A stretch of DNA of 64,000 bases from Styela clava (taxonomy: Eukaryota > Chordata > Ascidiacea > Stolidobranchia > Styelidae): assembly GCF_964204865.1 (NCBI RefSeq), contig NC_135261.1, positions 9,548,001 through 9,612,000 on the forward strand, written 5' to 3'. Made by a program: the position numbers and the translations under genes. How positions within the stretch are numbered: the stretch's first letter is position 1; every line of letters starts with the position of its first letter. This document shows positions 51,901-64,000 of this stretch, in pieces. Below the pieces are notes generated by a model. It had not been told where the DNA came from, searched no databases, and worked only from the letters and a program-made list of their open reading frames with translations.

Positions 51901-54900
51901 CTTTTAGGAGACATCTGATCTTCAATTACAATGCTGAACTAAATCCAGTACGCTATTAATACAACAGACGATATGCCATCAATTAAAATGTGGAATTTCA
52001 ACAAAATCACCCTGTGGCCAACCACGAATAATCGTAAAAATATCAATACCGATCAAGACCTAATACTATGTTTATGGTCAAAATACACAGAATTCCAGAG
52101 AAACCGCAAGAATTTGTCCTGCTACCAAACACAGTAAACATGAGGCAAACACAATATTTTCAAATTCTTGTAGTTGGTTTACATTTTTAACAAAATACTG
52201 TCATTTTAGCATTCTTCGATATGAATTAATTTAATGATGGTACTGTAGCTAGAGTTAGATTCTAATTATGTTTGCATCGCCAATTTAAATATGCCGAAAG
52301 ATCAATAAAAAATTAATAAAAATTGAAGTTGGTAAATTGGTAATACAGAATAGATTATTTAAATTGATTCTTTTTTACATGTCAGAAGTGGAATTAATAA
52401 GTCTATTTTATATCCCAGCAACATAATAAAGTTTGGAAATACAATATTTCAAATTATTAATAATATTATTTATTTACTGTATTGAATATCACCAACTCAA
52501 ATACAATTATTAAGTTCTTCAGACATCCGCTAACAAACTTGAAAAATCTATTTTTGCATGGATTTAAAATTTTTTATTACATGTAACCCTTACCTCGTAG
52601 CTAGTAATGGTAAACTCAGAAATGGAATTGACCAATCTTCGCTAGTCCAAGGCACAAAATCATAAATTAAAATTTCTTTATCTGTTACAGCGACAAACAC
52701 TGGTTTATACATTGTCTGTGTGTCTGTGCAAATCTAAAAAAAATGTTTAATATAAATTGATGAAATTGTATAACGGAGAATAGAATAAAAAATATTTAAG
52801 ATTATTAAAATCCTACAGAAGAAAAAATAGTGGTTGAAGCATATAGTATCTGACTATATTGAGGTCGTTAAACATCTTCTGTTTAGAAGAGCTTCTGGCC
52901 CTTTCAAATAACCCCCACTCAGTGGCTGTCTGAACAGAGTTATGTTCGGAATGAGAACTTTTCATTAAAAATATGAAATGAAAAAAAAGGCGACGACTGC
53001 AATTTTCATTTGAAAAAAAGTTTTTAATAAGTATTGAAGACATAGCTTCTAATATACAATCAATCAACAACCATTAGATTCTATCCTCTGTCCCTAATCA
53101 ACTAGGAAAACATTTCCCTGAACTATTGAGCAAATCAATTATTGCCAATTATCAGTATTAGATCCAATAAAGGAAGTCGTTGCTTGTTGAATGAAGCTCA
53201 TAAAAGTGTGATACAAAATCTAATATAATATGACAGTGCATAAAGCATGTGCTTCAGAGTCCATAAAATATTAAAGAAAATCGTGAAAAGTACCATACTT
53301 CTTACTCATAAGGATTAGCAATAACGTTGAAAAGAACTAGACATCATCTTTCATAACAAAAGGCGTATCTTAAACATAATTTTAAATACTGGATAAATTT
53401 GCATTGGGGGCTAACAATTACAGTTTTTATTTATGATTTTTAACTGTTTAAATATATAGATTTGTTGAGCAGACGGTTGCTGATATTTCAATATAATAAA
53501 ATACCAGAACTAACATGGCACCCTATTACTATGTGAAATTGAGGCGATATCATATTCATAAAATGTTTGTTTAATTGATTTCTTGTATAAACAATATTTT
53601 ACTGCCAATAACAACAAACGTGACCCATGAGATCACACATATTGGTCACAGACAAAAGCCAAAATACTAGAAACTGAATTATAACTAAGAGAAATATGGC
53701 ATGGTGAACCATAAATTACCAATACAAGAGAACAATTCAGGGATGCCTAAATTTGGAATATATATTTTTTTCGAATATGAAATATCGATCATGTTCTAAC
53801 TAAAATACATACCGTAATATTTAACAAAAAAAAACAGGTAAAAGATATAATTGCAGTTTGGCTGAAATTAAATAGGATGAACTCACACTTTCATTTACCA
53901 CGACTGCCCCCTCCTCCCAAGGGAATATATGAAAGCGTAGATGAAAAAAAAAATCAATTTATCAATCAACTAATCATAGTATATTGTGTTTTTTTTTAAT
54001 GAGATGGACGACCTAGGTGATTTTCAATAAGTTTTTTAATAATTATTTGGAGACATCTCGGATAAGTAGGATCCTAAATAACCCAGTGATGGAATAACAA
54101 TTTCACTCCATTGATATTTCAGCTTGAAGATATAAATTTTCAAATTTCCAATATTCTAAATTCTTATATAAAATTTCACCAATTTTCAATGTAAATAAAA
54201 TTAGCTTTATTTGACCATCTCAAAAGGATTAAAAAATTATTTTTCGCATAATTAAATCAATTCATTGGGTTATTCTCCAGTATCAACTCACAGAGGTGAG
54301 AATACAAAATTACCACTTTATTAAGACTTGATAATGAGCTGCTAATTGTTTCATGAAATATTGTCACTTGAAACAAGGAAACTTGAAAAACTCAATCCAC
54401 AGAACAATCAAGTACCTTTCGCCAGGACAATTGCCTGTGATTAATTCTTCGACTGTGAAGAATTTATTCTTTTGCTTTTTCTTTGCCGGCTTTCATTATC
54501 AAATGTGACACATGGAATAATTAATCGTAACTCATTATTAAAATCAAAGCCAGGTATTTCAATAGAAGAGCAATGGGCCACAATAGTTCAAGAAATACCA
54601 GCCTGGATATTCATCATAATCTATGCATAGTCTAATTAACACTACCGGCACTAACCAACCTGTTCAGAAAGCCATCCCATGAACCTGATTTGTTTCAACA
54701 TTAATTGTTTGACTTTTTCCGAGTCTCCTCTGTCATCACTTGAATTCAGTATCAAGTTTGCCTAAATATAACATAAAACAGATAATTTGTTGTACAAAGA
54801 ATGCAAATAATTTGAGCAGTAAGGCCCCAAAGTATCTAAACAATTGTTAAGCATAAAGAGAGTAATGATCGAAGACATTAACATAATATAATAAAGGTAG

Positions 54901-57900
54901 TATGGTTTCTAGTTGATTTTTAGTAGACCTGCCTAGCTAGTTTCCAGACAATTTTTTATCGCAACACCGACAAAATAGCAAAACGATCCATAGGTCAAGT
55001 CAAGGTCTAATTACAAAATCAAGAAATCATGAAGTTTTCAAAAACAAAATTTTGTGCATAACTTTCATAGAAAACTTCACATCTGCAATATATTTTCTTA
55101 CTGTTCCATGAAGATCATAAAAGTGTAGTTCTACTATACAAAAATAAATGTCAACAAGAAGCATCAAATACACCTTCTGTCAAAGTTCATGATCATGTGT
55201 ATTTAAAAGCATTGCAAAGAGCATTTTCGAACCATAGGTTATGATGTACTATATAATCATGAAATGCCTTTCTCTTCAACTTTCTCATTATCCTAATTGT
55301 GTTGCACAGCTCAGGATAACACAATACAAGAAATCGTCAATTACCGGTACTATTCAGAAATTTTGGATATATATACGTAAAAGTTATCAAAAATTCAACA
55401 TTTTTCATTATACATATATGAACAAAGATCGGTCAAATATACCCCAATTTCAGAGAACGACTAACGATTTTGAAAACTTATTTAAAGATGAAAGTAAAAC
55501 AGATAATCAAGCATTTGAATTACATTCAAAAATATAAAAATTTCCTTTTATCTCTATAAACATTAATAATTGATTATATAAATATCGCACCTGTACAACA
55601 GCATGTTGTGTTGCTTGGAATGATATCTTATGTAAATGTTCGAACCATATAATTGCGGTCTCCCGTTCACTGAACCTGATTATACATGAATTTCTACCAT
55701 CAGGTGAATGGATTTCAATCACTCTATTACCCTGAAAAAAAGAGGAACACCAAAATTTCAAAACATTATTATCAGTCTCACTCAAAAATAGCTGAAAATA
55801 CTAGTATTTTTACAAAAATTGGTAGGCCTATTATAGATAATATTCGAAGTTAGGAATATTTTTGATTTTTAAAAGTGTAAAAAAAAAATACATCCATTGC
55901 AAACTTTAAATTGCATTCAGGTTTCTCTCGAGATTTTTTTTAATAAAATGCAATGCTTATTCACGTCCAGGCTGTGTACAAGCAGCCACTGTTATATAGG
56001 AAGCTACAATTCATGGAATGACCAAAAACTAAATCAACTAAAAATATAAAAAGTAAATTATGAATGAAATTTTTCACGATACAATTTTGAATTTTTTTAT
56101 TTTTTGAATACATTTTTGTATGATTTAATTTTTTTCATCATTTTAAAAAAAGGAATTCAAGTTAGATAAAAATTGTTACCAAGAATTAGGTATTAGTACA
56201 ACACAAAACCATACAATCTCACTAAGACGACCAGCAATAGTGTGCTTTGCATGGATATATCTCCTAATAGAATGTGTAATAAAGCAGTGTGAACCCACCT
56301 GATCAGTGACCGTTAAATCCCTTGTAACATAACTTAACTTCAATGGAATTTGTCTTTCTGACACTGACTGATCTAGCCCGTTCTGTAATAAGGTTGAATA
56401 TATGCATTAGAAATAACATTTGTCCCTTCCGAAAAAGAAATTCAATAGAAGGACTATCCAATACACAAAATAAAACCTCGTTACTCAGCTTTCAAGAAAA
56501 ATTTGAAGATTTATGTACAAAATACCCTTTAGTAAAACCATTCAGAAATAGCATTAAATTAATAATAAGCAATAAGCCTTATCAATGAACGAGTTATCAT
56601 ATTCAGGGATAGATGGATAAAAAGATCTCTCAAAAATATCCTATTAAAGAGAAAAGTATTCATTCCATGAGTTATATGGCATATATATATATACTAAGTA
56701 AAATCTCGGTCATGAAAAATGGCAATCTTCAAGTTTTTCTGGGTATGTTTTCTGGATATATATATAAGTATAAATAAAATCTGCGAAGTTGGGCGCACTA
56801 ATTATTTTTGTCTCGTCTGACATGGTATTGGGCATAAATAAGTAACATTTAGCCCTCTATATCAAATACCTGCAGATCAGCGTAAGGAGGTTGTAAATCC
56901 CAACCAATATCCATTAAAACTCTTCCTTTCCTGAAGAACGGTGTAACTTCTTTCATAAAACGAACTTCTAATTGTACAGATTTCCCACTGTTTTTCAAAA
57001 CAGTGACGGCTTCATCATGCGTTACATTTTGCAAACTTTCTTCATTCACTGACATTATACAATCACCAACAAATAGTTGCTTTGTGTTGTCAGCTGCTAG
57101 ACCCCTGCAGAATGATTGAAAAATTTGTGATTTGAAGTTTGAACAACTTTTTTTGTTTGATTACAAGAATATTTTCAAAAGTTGAAACAATAAGTTGAAA
57201 TAATTGTTATACAGTAAGTAGGGTTGACCTAAATTCAATGTTCAAAACGAGACCCCTAAATAAAAAAATCAAGATTTTTATAGTTTGGTCACCTTTATTG
57301 ATTTAACTGTGATTTTACTGTTTAACAATCGGAAAAAATGAAGAATGGGGTATGATTAACATTAAAATGAAATCATAGAGGCATGAGTTGTCAAAATAAT
57401 CACAAATATTTATAAAATGATTATAGTCAAATACAAAATATTATAAGTTGATTTTTTTACTTGAAAACTTTGCTTATTAATATTGGCATTCCATTTTCAC
57501 TGCCTCCTTTGATACTAATTCCCAATCCACCGGCATCTTGCTTTAATACATTGACCACACGAGGTTGATCTGATACTTCCTCAGAACTCGGAATATAATC
57601 AACTGTTTCAGGAACTGTTATTGGAGAAAAGGAGCCATCTGTTGGAATTTGTGATGTTGCCTGAAAAATATATTTCGCTATTGTTGAATATTGGGTCTTG
57701 TGTAGTTGTGTACCTCAAGTACTTTTAGTGCATTAGTGGGCAGTTCTTATAGTTTAAAGGGCCTTATTAAGTTACTGTGCTGTCGTAGTGATGTAATTTT
57801 TGGATGAGGCAGTCAGGTGGGGGTAAGGAATATTATATGTAAAAATTGTTATGCTACGCCCACTAGAAGTACTTGAGGTACGAAACTACACTAGCTCACT

Positions 57901-59209
57901 ACTTTATTGGAATAAACAAAGCACAGAAGTACGATGTAATGGCATAAATAAACATATTATGCTCCAAGTTAATCCAGATCTGGTATAGTTTAGTACCACA
58001 TCCACTTCTAGTTGGACTGGCTCAACAATTTTTGCATATGTCAATCCTAACCCCCATCTGACTACGTCACCGAAAAATTACGTCATTCCTGCATCACAGT
58101 GACGTAATAAGGCCCACCGAAGTATGCGGGTGGTCGTCCAAAACGCGCAGACGATAACCCGAAATCGAGCAAGATATTTCTCTCGTTTTCTCGTCGCAAC
58201 GATCGCGATAGGAGAGAGATCGCCGGCTTTAGCAAGTTCTTATCGTCGGCGCATATGCCATTGTGGACGATCGTAATTATACTTTGGCAATCCCTATGAC
58301 GTGATGGTGACGTCGAAGTGACATAATTTTTGGATGGCATAGTCAGATGAGGGTTAGGAATAACATATGCAAAAGTCGTTATGCTACGCCCACTGGAAGT
58401 ACTTGTGGTACTAAACTATACTAGACCCGTTAATCATAGAGCAGAAAAACTATAAGCATTGCTCTGTACAAACTGGCGAATGAAATTTAAATGTATATTT
58501 GAATGTAAAACAGTCGCGGGGTCTCATGTAGTTTCGTACCTAACATACTTCTAGTAGACGTAGCATGACAATTTTTTCACGTATCAATCCTAACCCCCAC
58601 CTGACTACATCATTCAAAAATTACATCATTACGACGTCACAGTAACGTAATAGAGCCCTTCAAACTATATGAACTGCCATCCAAGACGCGCAAACGAGCA
58701 CCCTAAATCAAACAGTTATTTCTCTCGTTTTCTCGTCGCAACGATTCCGATAGGAGAGAGATCGAAAACGTCAGTCAGTTCTTTATCGTCGGCGCCAATG
58801 CCATTTCGGGCGATCGTACTTATATTTGGCAAGCTCTATGACGTGATTGTGATGTCGTAGTGACGTAATTTTTGGATGGCGTAGTCAGATGGGGGTTAGA
58901 TTGACATATCAAAAAATTGTCATGCTATGCCTACTAGAAGTATGTTAGGTACGAAACTACATGAGACCCCAGTCGCGCAGACCTGTAGACCGATAAGCAA
59001 AATTTATCATAACCCAAAAATGTCCCGAAATAAAAACCATTTCTCACCGTGGAAGAACTTTGATTTGAATCTGAATCTTTCCTTAATTCACTGCTCAGTT
59101 TAATCCGAACGTGCAGTGCTTGCACATCAATATTAACAGGGCACCATTGTCCTTGCGTCAGAATTTCAGCCTCTGTAGGCATGATATCATGGGACGCACG
59201 GGACGTCAT
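48992..59209 (-). CDS. SNTB1-like: Beta-syntrophin-like adaptor, 11 exons, 520 aa
   Basis: Syntrophins bind dystrophin/dystrobrevin and recruit channels and signalling proteins to the membrane cortex (family knowledge). Exons (minus): 59048-59209, 57461-57660, 56870-57104, 56299-56382, 55591-55731, 54660-54761, 52594-52733, 51471-51581, 50686-50777, 49627-49820, 48992-49093. They total 1563 nt with all phases consistent. Domains: split PH1 N-half (about 1-85), PDZ (about 87-170) with carboxylate loop GGLGI (98-102) and His150 for class I ligands, then the rest of PH1, PH2 (to about 355), and the C-terminal syntrophin-unique region ([51 protein letters not shown]). The LTIH-ENGF and CPKPIVF blocks resemble beta-1 more than alpha-1. 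Length is normal. The first ATG (59209) starts the ORF. Introns 6 and 10 use the weaker donor GTTGGT. Intron 1 carries three MITEs; intron 9 holds a SINE split by a hAT MITE, and intron 8 another MITE. Confidence 0.93.
49938..50240 (+). repeat. tRNA-like SINE split by a hAT MITE
   Basis: Upstream half GGATTAGTGGTTGAAGTGTT (box-A-like). After removing 49983-50176 and one target copy, it continues into GGCTCAAATTCC (box-B-like) at 50202-50213. Together these give tRNA-like promoter spacing. Located in syntrophin intron 9. Confidence 0.55.
49983..50176. mobile_element. Short hAT MITE inserted in a SINE
   Basis: Left end CAGGGGCGTACCC; right end ...CTATGCCCGG. Flanks TATGATGA (49975-49982) and TATAATGA (50177-50184) match 7/8. 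Confidence 0.7.
50828..50945. mobile_element. MITE with TACCGTATTTTACGG ends, copy 2 (truncated)
   Basis: TATCGTATTTTACGGACCAT, then the block CTTAGATTGGGTTTTTATT shared with 19190-19493. The right terminus is not found. In syntrophin intron 8. Confidence 0.6.
51765..51835 (-). repeat. SINE fragment in syntrophin intron 7
   Basis: The complement contains CCCATG..., TATGTGCGAGAGGATTGCTT and GGAC, as in the middle of the 61953-62300 SINE. The 116-codon minus ORF through here joins this fragment to true exon 8 and is not itself coding upstream of 51581. Confidence 0.6.
57692..57893. mobile_element. Long-TIR MITE, copy 1 (short, deleted)
   Basis: Ends GGGTCTTGTGTAGTTGTGTA and its near-complement. 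Retains only the outer parts of the element seen complete at 58518-58970. In syntrophin intron 1. Confidence 0.75.
57980..58428. mobile_element. Long-TIR MITE, copy 2
   Basis: About 449 bp. Ends CTGGTATAGTTTAGTACCAC and the complement. Interior shares TTTCTCTCGTTTTCTCGTCG, GATAGGAGAGAGATCG and TTATCGTCGGCGC with copy 3. Contains several TGACGT half-sites. In syntrophin intron 1. Confidence 0.85.
58518..58970. mobile_element. Long-TIR MITE, copy 3 (complete)
   Basis: Inverted repeats of about 120 bp, nearly identical for the first 40 (GGGGTCTCATGTAGTTTCGT...). The flanks share AGTCGC (58512-58517 and 58971-58976), consistent with a 6-7 bp target duplication. The minus- and plus-strand ORFs here are repeat artefacts. 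Confidence 0.88.
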
Positions 59210-59547
59210 TCTCGTAATAAAACAACTCACGGGGATGACACGAGCAACAGGATTGCAAAGCTTTGGACTAAAAAGTCATCTCTGTCCCGAAAAATGCGGA
59301 ATTTGTAAATATATTGAGACTCTGTGACCCCCACTGGCGATTTCAATTTCCTGGGGAATTATAACGACAAAGTGGTCGCGAGTCGACGCCGGAGTTTTAG
59401 AGCATTTGCTAGTGTTTGAGGTGGAATCAAATTTCAAGCTCCCCGGATTCTTAAATTCTCATCTCCTATAAGTAAGAAGTATGGATCGTAAATTGTGAAT
59501 TCTAGAAGTGACGACCACTGAAAAATTAATAATAAAAACTGAAACAA

Positions 59548-59835
59548 GAGAGCTATGCTCAAATATATGAACACGTCACAAGGTCGCTATTTTTTCTTCT
59601 GACACATAAAAAACGAATCTTTTAAAGTCCACAGAATTTTTTTAATTAAGTAAAAGTAAAAGCCTTCTGACGTGAAAAATCAATCTTTAACCACTGAAAA
59701 TTTCAAAGCAAATTGGTCCAGTATTCGAAGAGAAGAGCGATTTTATCATGACGAAGGAGACAAAAAAAAAAACAAGAACAACAACATAATATTGCAACAA
59801 TCGTTATGTACACTGACGTGTCCAATAAATTCAAA
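59548..59835 (+). repeat. Dispersed repeat family 2, copy 2
   Basis: GAGAGCTATGCTCAAATATA, AACCACTGAAAATTTCAAAG, CAATCGTTATGTACACTGAC and GTGTCCAATAAAT blocks in the same order as 60738-61010. Lies upstream of the syntrophin start. 59210-59547 and 59836-60737 show no gene. Confidence 0.75.
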
Positions 59836-60737
59836 TTTTTCTACAGACGTCAACAAGAGAGATTTGTCCAAATATATATTTACACACACGAAAGTCGAGC
59901 ATCGGTAGGTAGTAGGTACCCTTAATAACCTATTAGCTGGGCACCTGAAAAAGTCGATAAACAAGCATGACGAAGCAGAAAAAAGTGATGGAATTAAAAT
60001 TCTCTATCTTTCTTAAAAAAATGTACCCATTATTGCATTATGCCATTTCTCCCATCCTGTTTCTATGCCATTTCTCCTTACCTGTATCAAACATGTTTGT
60101 GTCATTTTCTATTTAACTGATTGGAGCATTTGGTTGTATTAACATATTTTCCAGGAGTTGGACTTACTTTAGATTAAATGTGTTCATGCTAAATGTGTTC
60201 ATGTTAGAGTAAATGCTCAATTTGTAAACATTGAATTTATACAAAGACACTCAAGTTGGTGATCTGTAAAGAATCTGCTTATCAGTCTTCTCAACACCTA
60301 TAAATTAAACAGCAAGATTTTGGATGAGATATCGGGTGCAACAGGAAAAAAATATAGCCTTCATTTTTGGCTTCAGCCATTGCACAAGTACTGTAAATGG
60401 AATATGAATAAATCCATTAGTTGAATCCCATTTTTTCTCAACAACGACAAAAACAACTATAATTCAAATTTTTTTATGGTCAAAATTTACTTTTTACGGA
60501 GCCGACAGCTGCAGTAGAAGTCAAATTTTGGTTATTTGAAAAGGTGCTGTCAGCACCAGGACGGGAGTCATCGTGGGGTTTGTTTTTGGATGACTCGGAT
60601 TTAGTAGTAAATAAAAATAAGGCAATGGTTAGTGTTCGAAGCGAGTAGCAGGATGCGCCAATTACCGGAACTGAAACCCCTTACAAATAATTGTCACATT
60701 AAAAAATCTTCAGCAATTGAAGTGCATAAAATACAAG

Positions 60738-61010
60738 AGAGCTACGCACAAATATATGAACACGTAAATTCGGAAGACGTCGTAGCACTCAAAAAAACGA
60801 ATTCGATGCAGCTCACCGAAATATTTGAAATAAATAAAAGTAATAGCCTTCTAGGGAAAAATTCCATCTTCAACCACTGAAAATTTCAAAGCAAATGGCC
60901 CAGTAATCAATGAGAAAAGCGATATCAAGAAGAAATCGAATAATAAGAAGAAGAGTGCCAGCATAAAATGCAAAGCGATCGTTATGTCCACTTACGTGTC
61001 CAATAATAGA
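60738..61010 (+). repeat. Dispersed repeat family 2, copy 3
   Basis: Best-preserved copy. The overlapping plus ORF (60632-60880) reads ESYAQIYEHV in the shared block, which also reads the same way at 59548. It may derive from a coding exon or retroelement end, but it is not a supportable gene here. Confidence 0.7.
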
Positions 61011-61952
61011 AAATAACTAAATATAATAAACAAAAGAGCGATTAGCGTAGCGTCGCATCAAATTGGTGTGTCGTCATGCTTGGCGGATTAAAAATCGTGT
61101 TTCTATTAAAAATAAAAATATAACGAAATTTTGGAGAAATATCAGACCTCATAGGATTCATAAAACGATGCCTTTAGTTTTTCGTCTAATCGATTTTGCG
61201 CCACTACTACCTGTCATATTTTATGTTGAAGTTTACACAGAACACGATGCGGTTATGTTAATTGCAAAAAGGACTCAGTCGGTCGCATTGAAAAATTAGT
61301 AGTTATATAATAAACAAAAGACTGAATGTAACCGAATGAGGAAAATGACAGAAACTAACGTTTAGTTTTGAGGTAATCGTGACAATAAGGCAAGTTCGTA
61401 ACAGGATTTACATATTTACCCCTATCAGTCAGTCGAGCGTACTGCCGTACGTTGTTCTTTCATGTAGCCTTCGCAGATTGGGGATTTCCACGTAGATAAG
61501 TTGTGATATCAACAAGTAGATCACAATGCTATTTTAAAAAAATAATAAATATATAACAGATCGTTGTACGATCTGAAATTTATGTTGTCAGGCTAGTTAC
61601 TTTTTTTGAGTTACTCGAACCTACGTTTTTATTTATATATGAATTTTGGGTAATATAATTTACGTAGCAGCGTAATCGAAAATATATATATTTGACAGTG
61701 AGGGTTCCGAGTCGTAATCGTATTATAGCCCTATGGTCTATACCGACCGGCCCTTCATTTGTAACTAATAACCGACTGGTGCTGGTAAACGGTGAGGTGA
61801 TCAGTCCGTCATTCAATGTATTCGTTATAAACACTTTATTTTTGTTTTCAATAAATAAGACAATTCCATCCTACTATATGTTGAACTATTGGTAGAGGCG
61901 CTCATGTTGCCCGTTCCAATATTTTCATGAAAACGTATTAATCACGTCGAAC

Positions 61953-62300
61953 ACAAATATAGGATTGGATAGGATTTACATATTTATCCCGGGGGAGAGG
62001 AAAGCCGATAAGACGGCTTATCCATATGGCGAACCACGGCCTCTCGTCCGGTTACCATTCCAAGTCGGGTATGGGATTAGTTATATTGTTTTTTTTTTCG
62101 GAAGCATGGACTTGGTGGTGGAGGAAGCCGTAACCGACCAGCGGTTACGCGAACCACCCAACGACGGCGAGGAGTCCAGCAATCCTCTCGCACATAACCA
62201 TCCCCGCATGGGATTCGAACCTGCGAACCCAAGCAGAGTAATTAGAGGTGCGGTGGCGAGCGTATTCCTAACGCTTAGCCCGTTGAGCCACACCACCAAA
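61953..62300 (-). repeat. tRNA-derived SINE, near full length
   Basis: Minus orientation. The head at 62300 carries box A (TGGCTCAACGGGCTAAGCG) and box B (GGTTCGAATCCC), about tRNA spacing. It is followed by a body with GCGAGAGGATTGCTGGAC and GTCGGTTACGGCTTCC, an A/T-run near 62090, GAGGCCGTGG, CCGTCTTATCGGC, and a tail AAATATGTAAATCCTATCC. Fragments of the same family occur at 8476, 12752, 44340 and 51765. Confidence 0.85.
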
Positions 62301-64000
62301 TCGTTTTTCATATGCTGCACGGGTCAAGCATTTATGGGGCTATAATTCGTCAAGCGACACTAGGTAAACATTATTTCATTGAAGTCCTTATCATATCTTT
62401 TTGTCGACATTCTTACAAACATCATGTGACATTATGCTCTGTAAAAATTCTAGCTATACGCGAATGTGTATACGAGAAGCGAAATGATATTTTTTCATTT
62501 GAAGCTCTGTCACGGTGTAATTTCAAAAAATATTTAGATTTCTGAAATATAAATATTTATTACAATTGAGAGTCCAAATTTCTGACCCAACTACCTATTC
62601 ATTAGTATTGCGGGCCATATCTATATTATAGATACCCCGAATTGGATCATTGTAGGAGCAGGCTACACGCGTCAAACATTAGCCAGCACGATATATATAC
62701 TTGGAAACAACCAGCAATATTTTTAAATTTAGAAGTATCGGTCTCCGGTGTTTTCATTCAGCTTGGGTTAGTGAAAAAGATCGAATATGGCCCGATCGCT
62801 CAATTTTAGGTTACCATTTACGACGTTTCCCCGGGGAGGATATGTCAATGTTTAATGTTGTACAATCCGATTATATACCACGAAAAGCAATTAACTTTAT
62901 GCGAGGTTTTAATTACTTTACCGAGAAACCGACGCTCAATAAATATATATGGTCATGTGTATTCAATGCTAGTTTCACTTTGCCGTATTGTTGCTCAACT
63001 ACCATTAGCTAGATGTGGGACTTTGATGTGTTTGACTGCTTTAGGTTTGTGGATGTGAAATTATCGGGTATTTTCATCAGACAATGAAGCTGAAGCATAT
63101 TCGTTTTGTCGTCTAAACTCTAAATTAAATTGAAAAATCAGATACGTAACAACACAATTCGCAATTGTTGGGCTCAACCTAATATTGTCAAATATGTACG
63201 AGGATTAGAATAACGACAAGACAGTGCCGTTAGTTACTGAGCACGAGGCTGTGAAGTTTCAGATAAAAATCATTCTTGTTTTAACTGCCGGTGTTAGGTA
63301 AAGGGTATTAAAATAACTGAGATGAGCATAGCCCCAACAATCTGAAGTTGAGGTAGAAATCTATAAAACAGGAACGTACCCGTATAGCCTAGGCCCTATC
63401 CTAACAATCCGTAGCCTTTTACGACGATGGGGATGGTTGGGAGAAATTGTTTCAAACTTATTTTAAACCTGATTTCTCAACACAAACTTCCTCTTCACAG
63501 ACGTATATTTCCACTCACCTTAGTAGTTGCTAAATATAACACAGGTCTTGAAACATGTAAGGTAATGTGTGTATATCATGTAAACTATAAAGTACGACGT
63601 GTAATGATATCAGTTACCCATATTATAGTATGGTAATATAAACTCTTCCTCTATTTTATGTGGGGTTCACCAAATGGGAATCGTTGATAACTCGATACTA
63701 CAGAATCGTTTTAGACATAGCATTCCAGCCAACAATTCGGAGTTCATTTTAAATTAATTCTATAGATGAGGAACTGTAAGAAGACTTGGAATATAATACA
63801 GTATATAGAAATTGTTAAGACACAAAATATAGTCGTTTTTCTACGGTTTCGGTAATGTATTTCGGCCTAAAAAGCAAACGATAACTTTAGCTAAATTATG
63901 TAGTTGGCTTCTGACGAGTTGTGTATGCGATACTAAAAATAGAACTGATGATAATCACTCAGTATTGGTTATATTCGTATTTGAAAAGCAACAGCTTAAA
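62301..64000. other. Intergenic, no supported gene
   Basis: The largest open frame (62701-63012 plus, not starting with ATG) has no recognisable domain. 61011-61952 is likewise without identified features. Nothing else seen. Confidence 0.4.

Noticed and set aside
58934-59230. Longer syntrophin N-terminus starting at 59230
   Set aside because: That start codon is GTG; the first ATG at 59209 gives a normal-length protein.
62701-63012. 103-codon plus-strand ORF
   Set aside because: Does not begin with ATG and resembles no family I know.

Overview
The window is AT-rich metazoan nuclear DNA. It holds five intact-looking spliced genes, all on the minus strand, in a background crowded with cut-and-paste transposons. 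The genes have GT-AG introns, short exons and 5' ends at the higher coordinates. My best guess for the source is an invertebrate deuterostome, possibly an ascidian. This rests on gene content (sorbitol dehydrogenase, beta-type syntrophin, non-heme iron dioxygenases), modest intron sizes and dense hAT and tRNA-SINE debris. It is an inference, not something the sequence proves.

Layout. 1-7.3 kb is intergenic and holds a clean hAT MITE (3289-4286, perfect 8-bp target duplication) beside a perfect 33-bp-arm hairpin. 7.3-22.2 kb carries two tandem sorbitol dehydrogenase-like genes. Each has eight exons of identical lengths and each encodes 362 residues. The downstream copy (17819-22162) is canonical; the other (7296-12025) has lost residues that contact the polyol. 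22.4-27.8 kb is a transposon junkyard with THAP-domain fragments, a possible first exon of an unknown protein on the opposite strand, and a hAT element. 27.8-41.1 kb carries two tandem six-exon 2-oxoglutarate/Fe(II)-type dioxygenase genes (324 and 323 residues). The last intron of the first copy was enlarged by a 3-kb, frameshifted hAT transposon with recognisable ends. Between the two dioxygenases lies a pyrimidine-rich, repetitive, GC-richer block (35.6-36.7 kb). 41.6-48.2 kb is hAT debris. 49.0-59.2 kb is an eleven-exon beta-syntrophin-like gene (520 residues), with three related long-inverted-repeat MITEs packed into its first intron. 59.2-64 kb is intergenic, with a dispersed repeat family and a full tRNA-derived SINE.

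How the genes relate. The paired genes are local tandem duplicates. No shared pathway links the polyol dehydrogenases, the dioxygenases and the syntrophin. Exon coordinates were derived by hand from reading frame, splice consensus and family similarity. For all five genes the exon sums are divisible by three and the intron phases are consistent. No tRNA, rRNA or CRISPR was found. I did not find a convincing new molecular system. The strongest biological leads are the neofunctionalised-looking sorbitol dehydrogenase paralogue, the dioxygenase pair, and the inverted-repeat element whose two ends each carry an inward-facing first exon.
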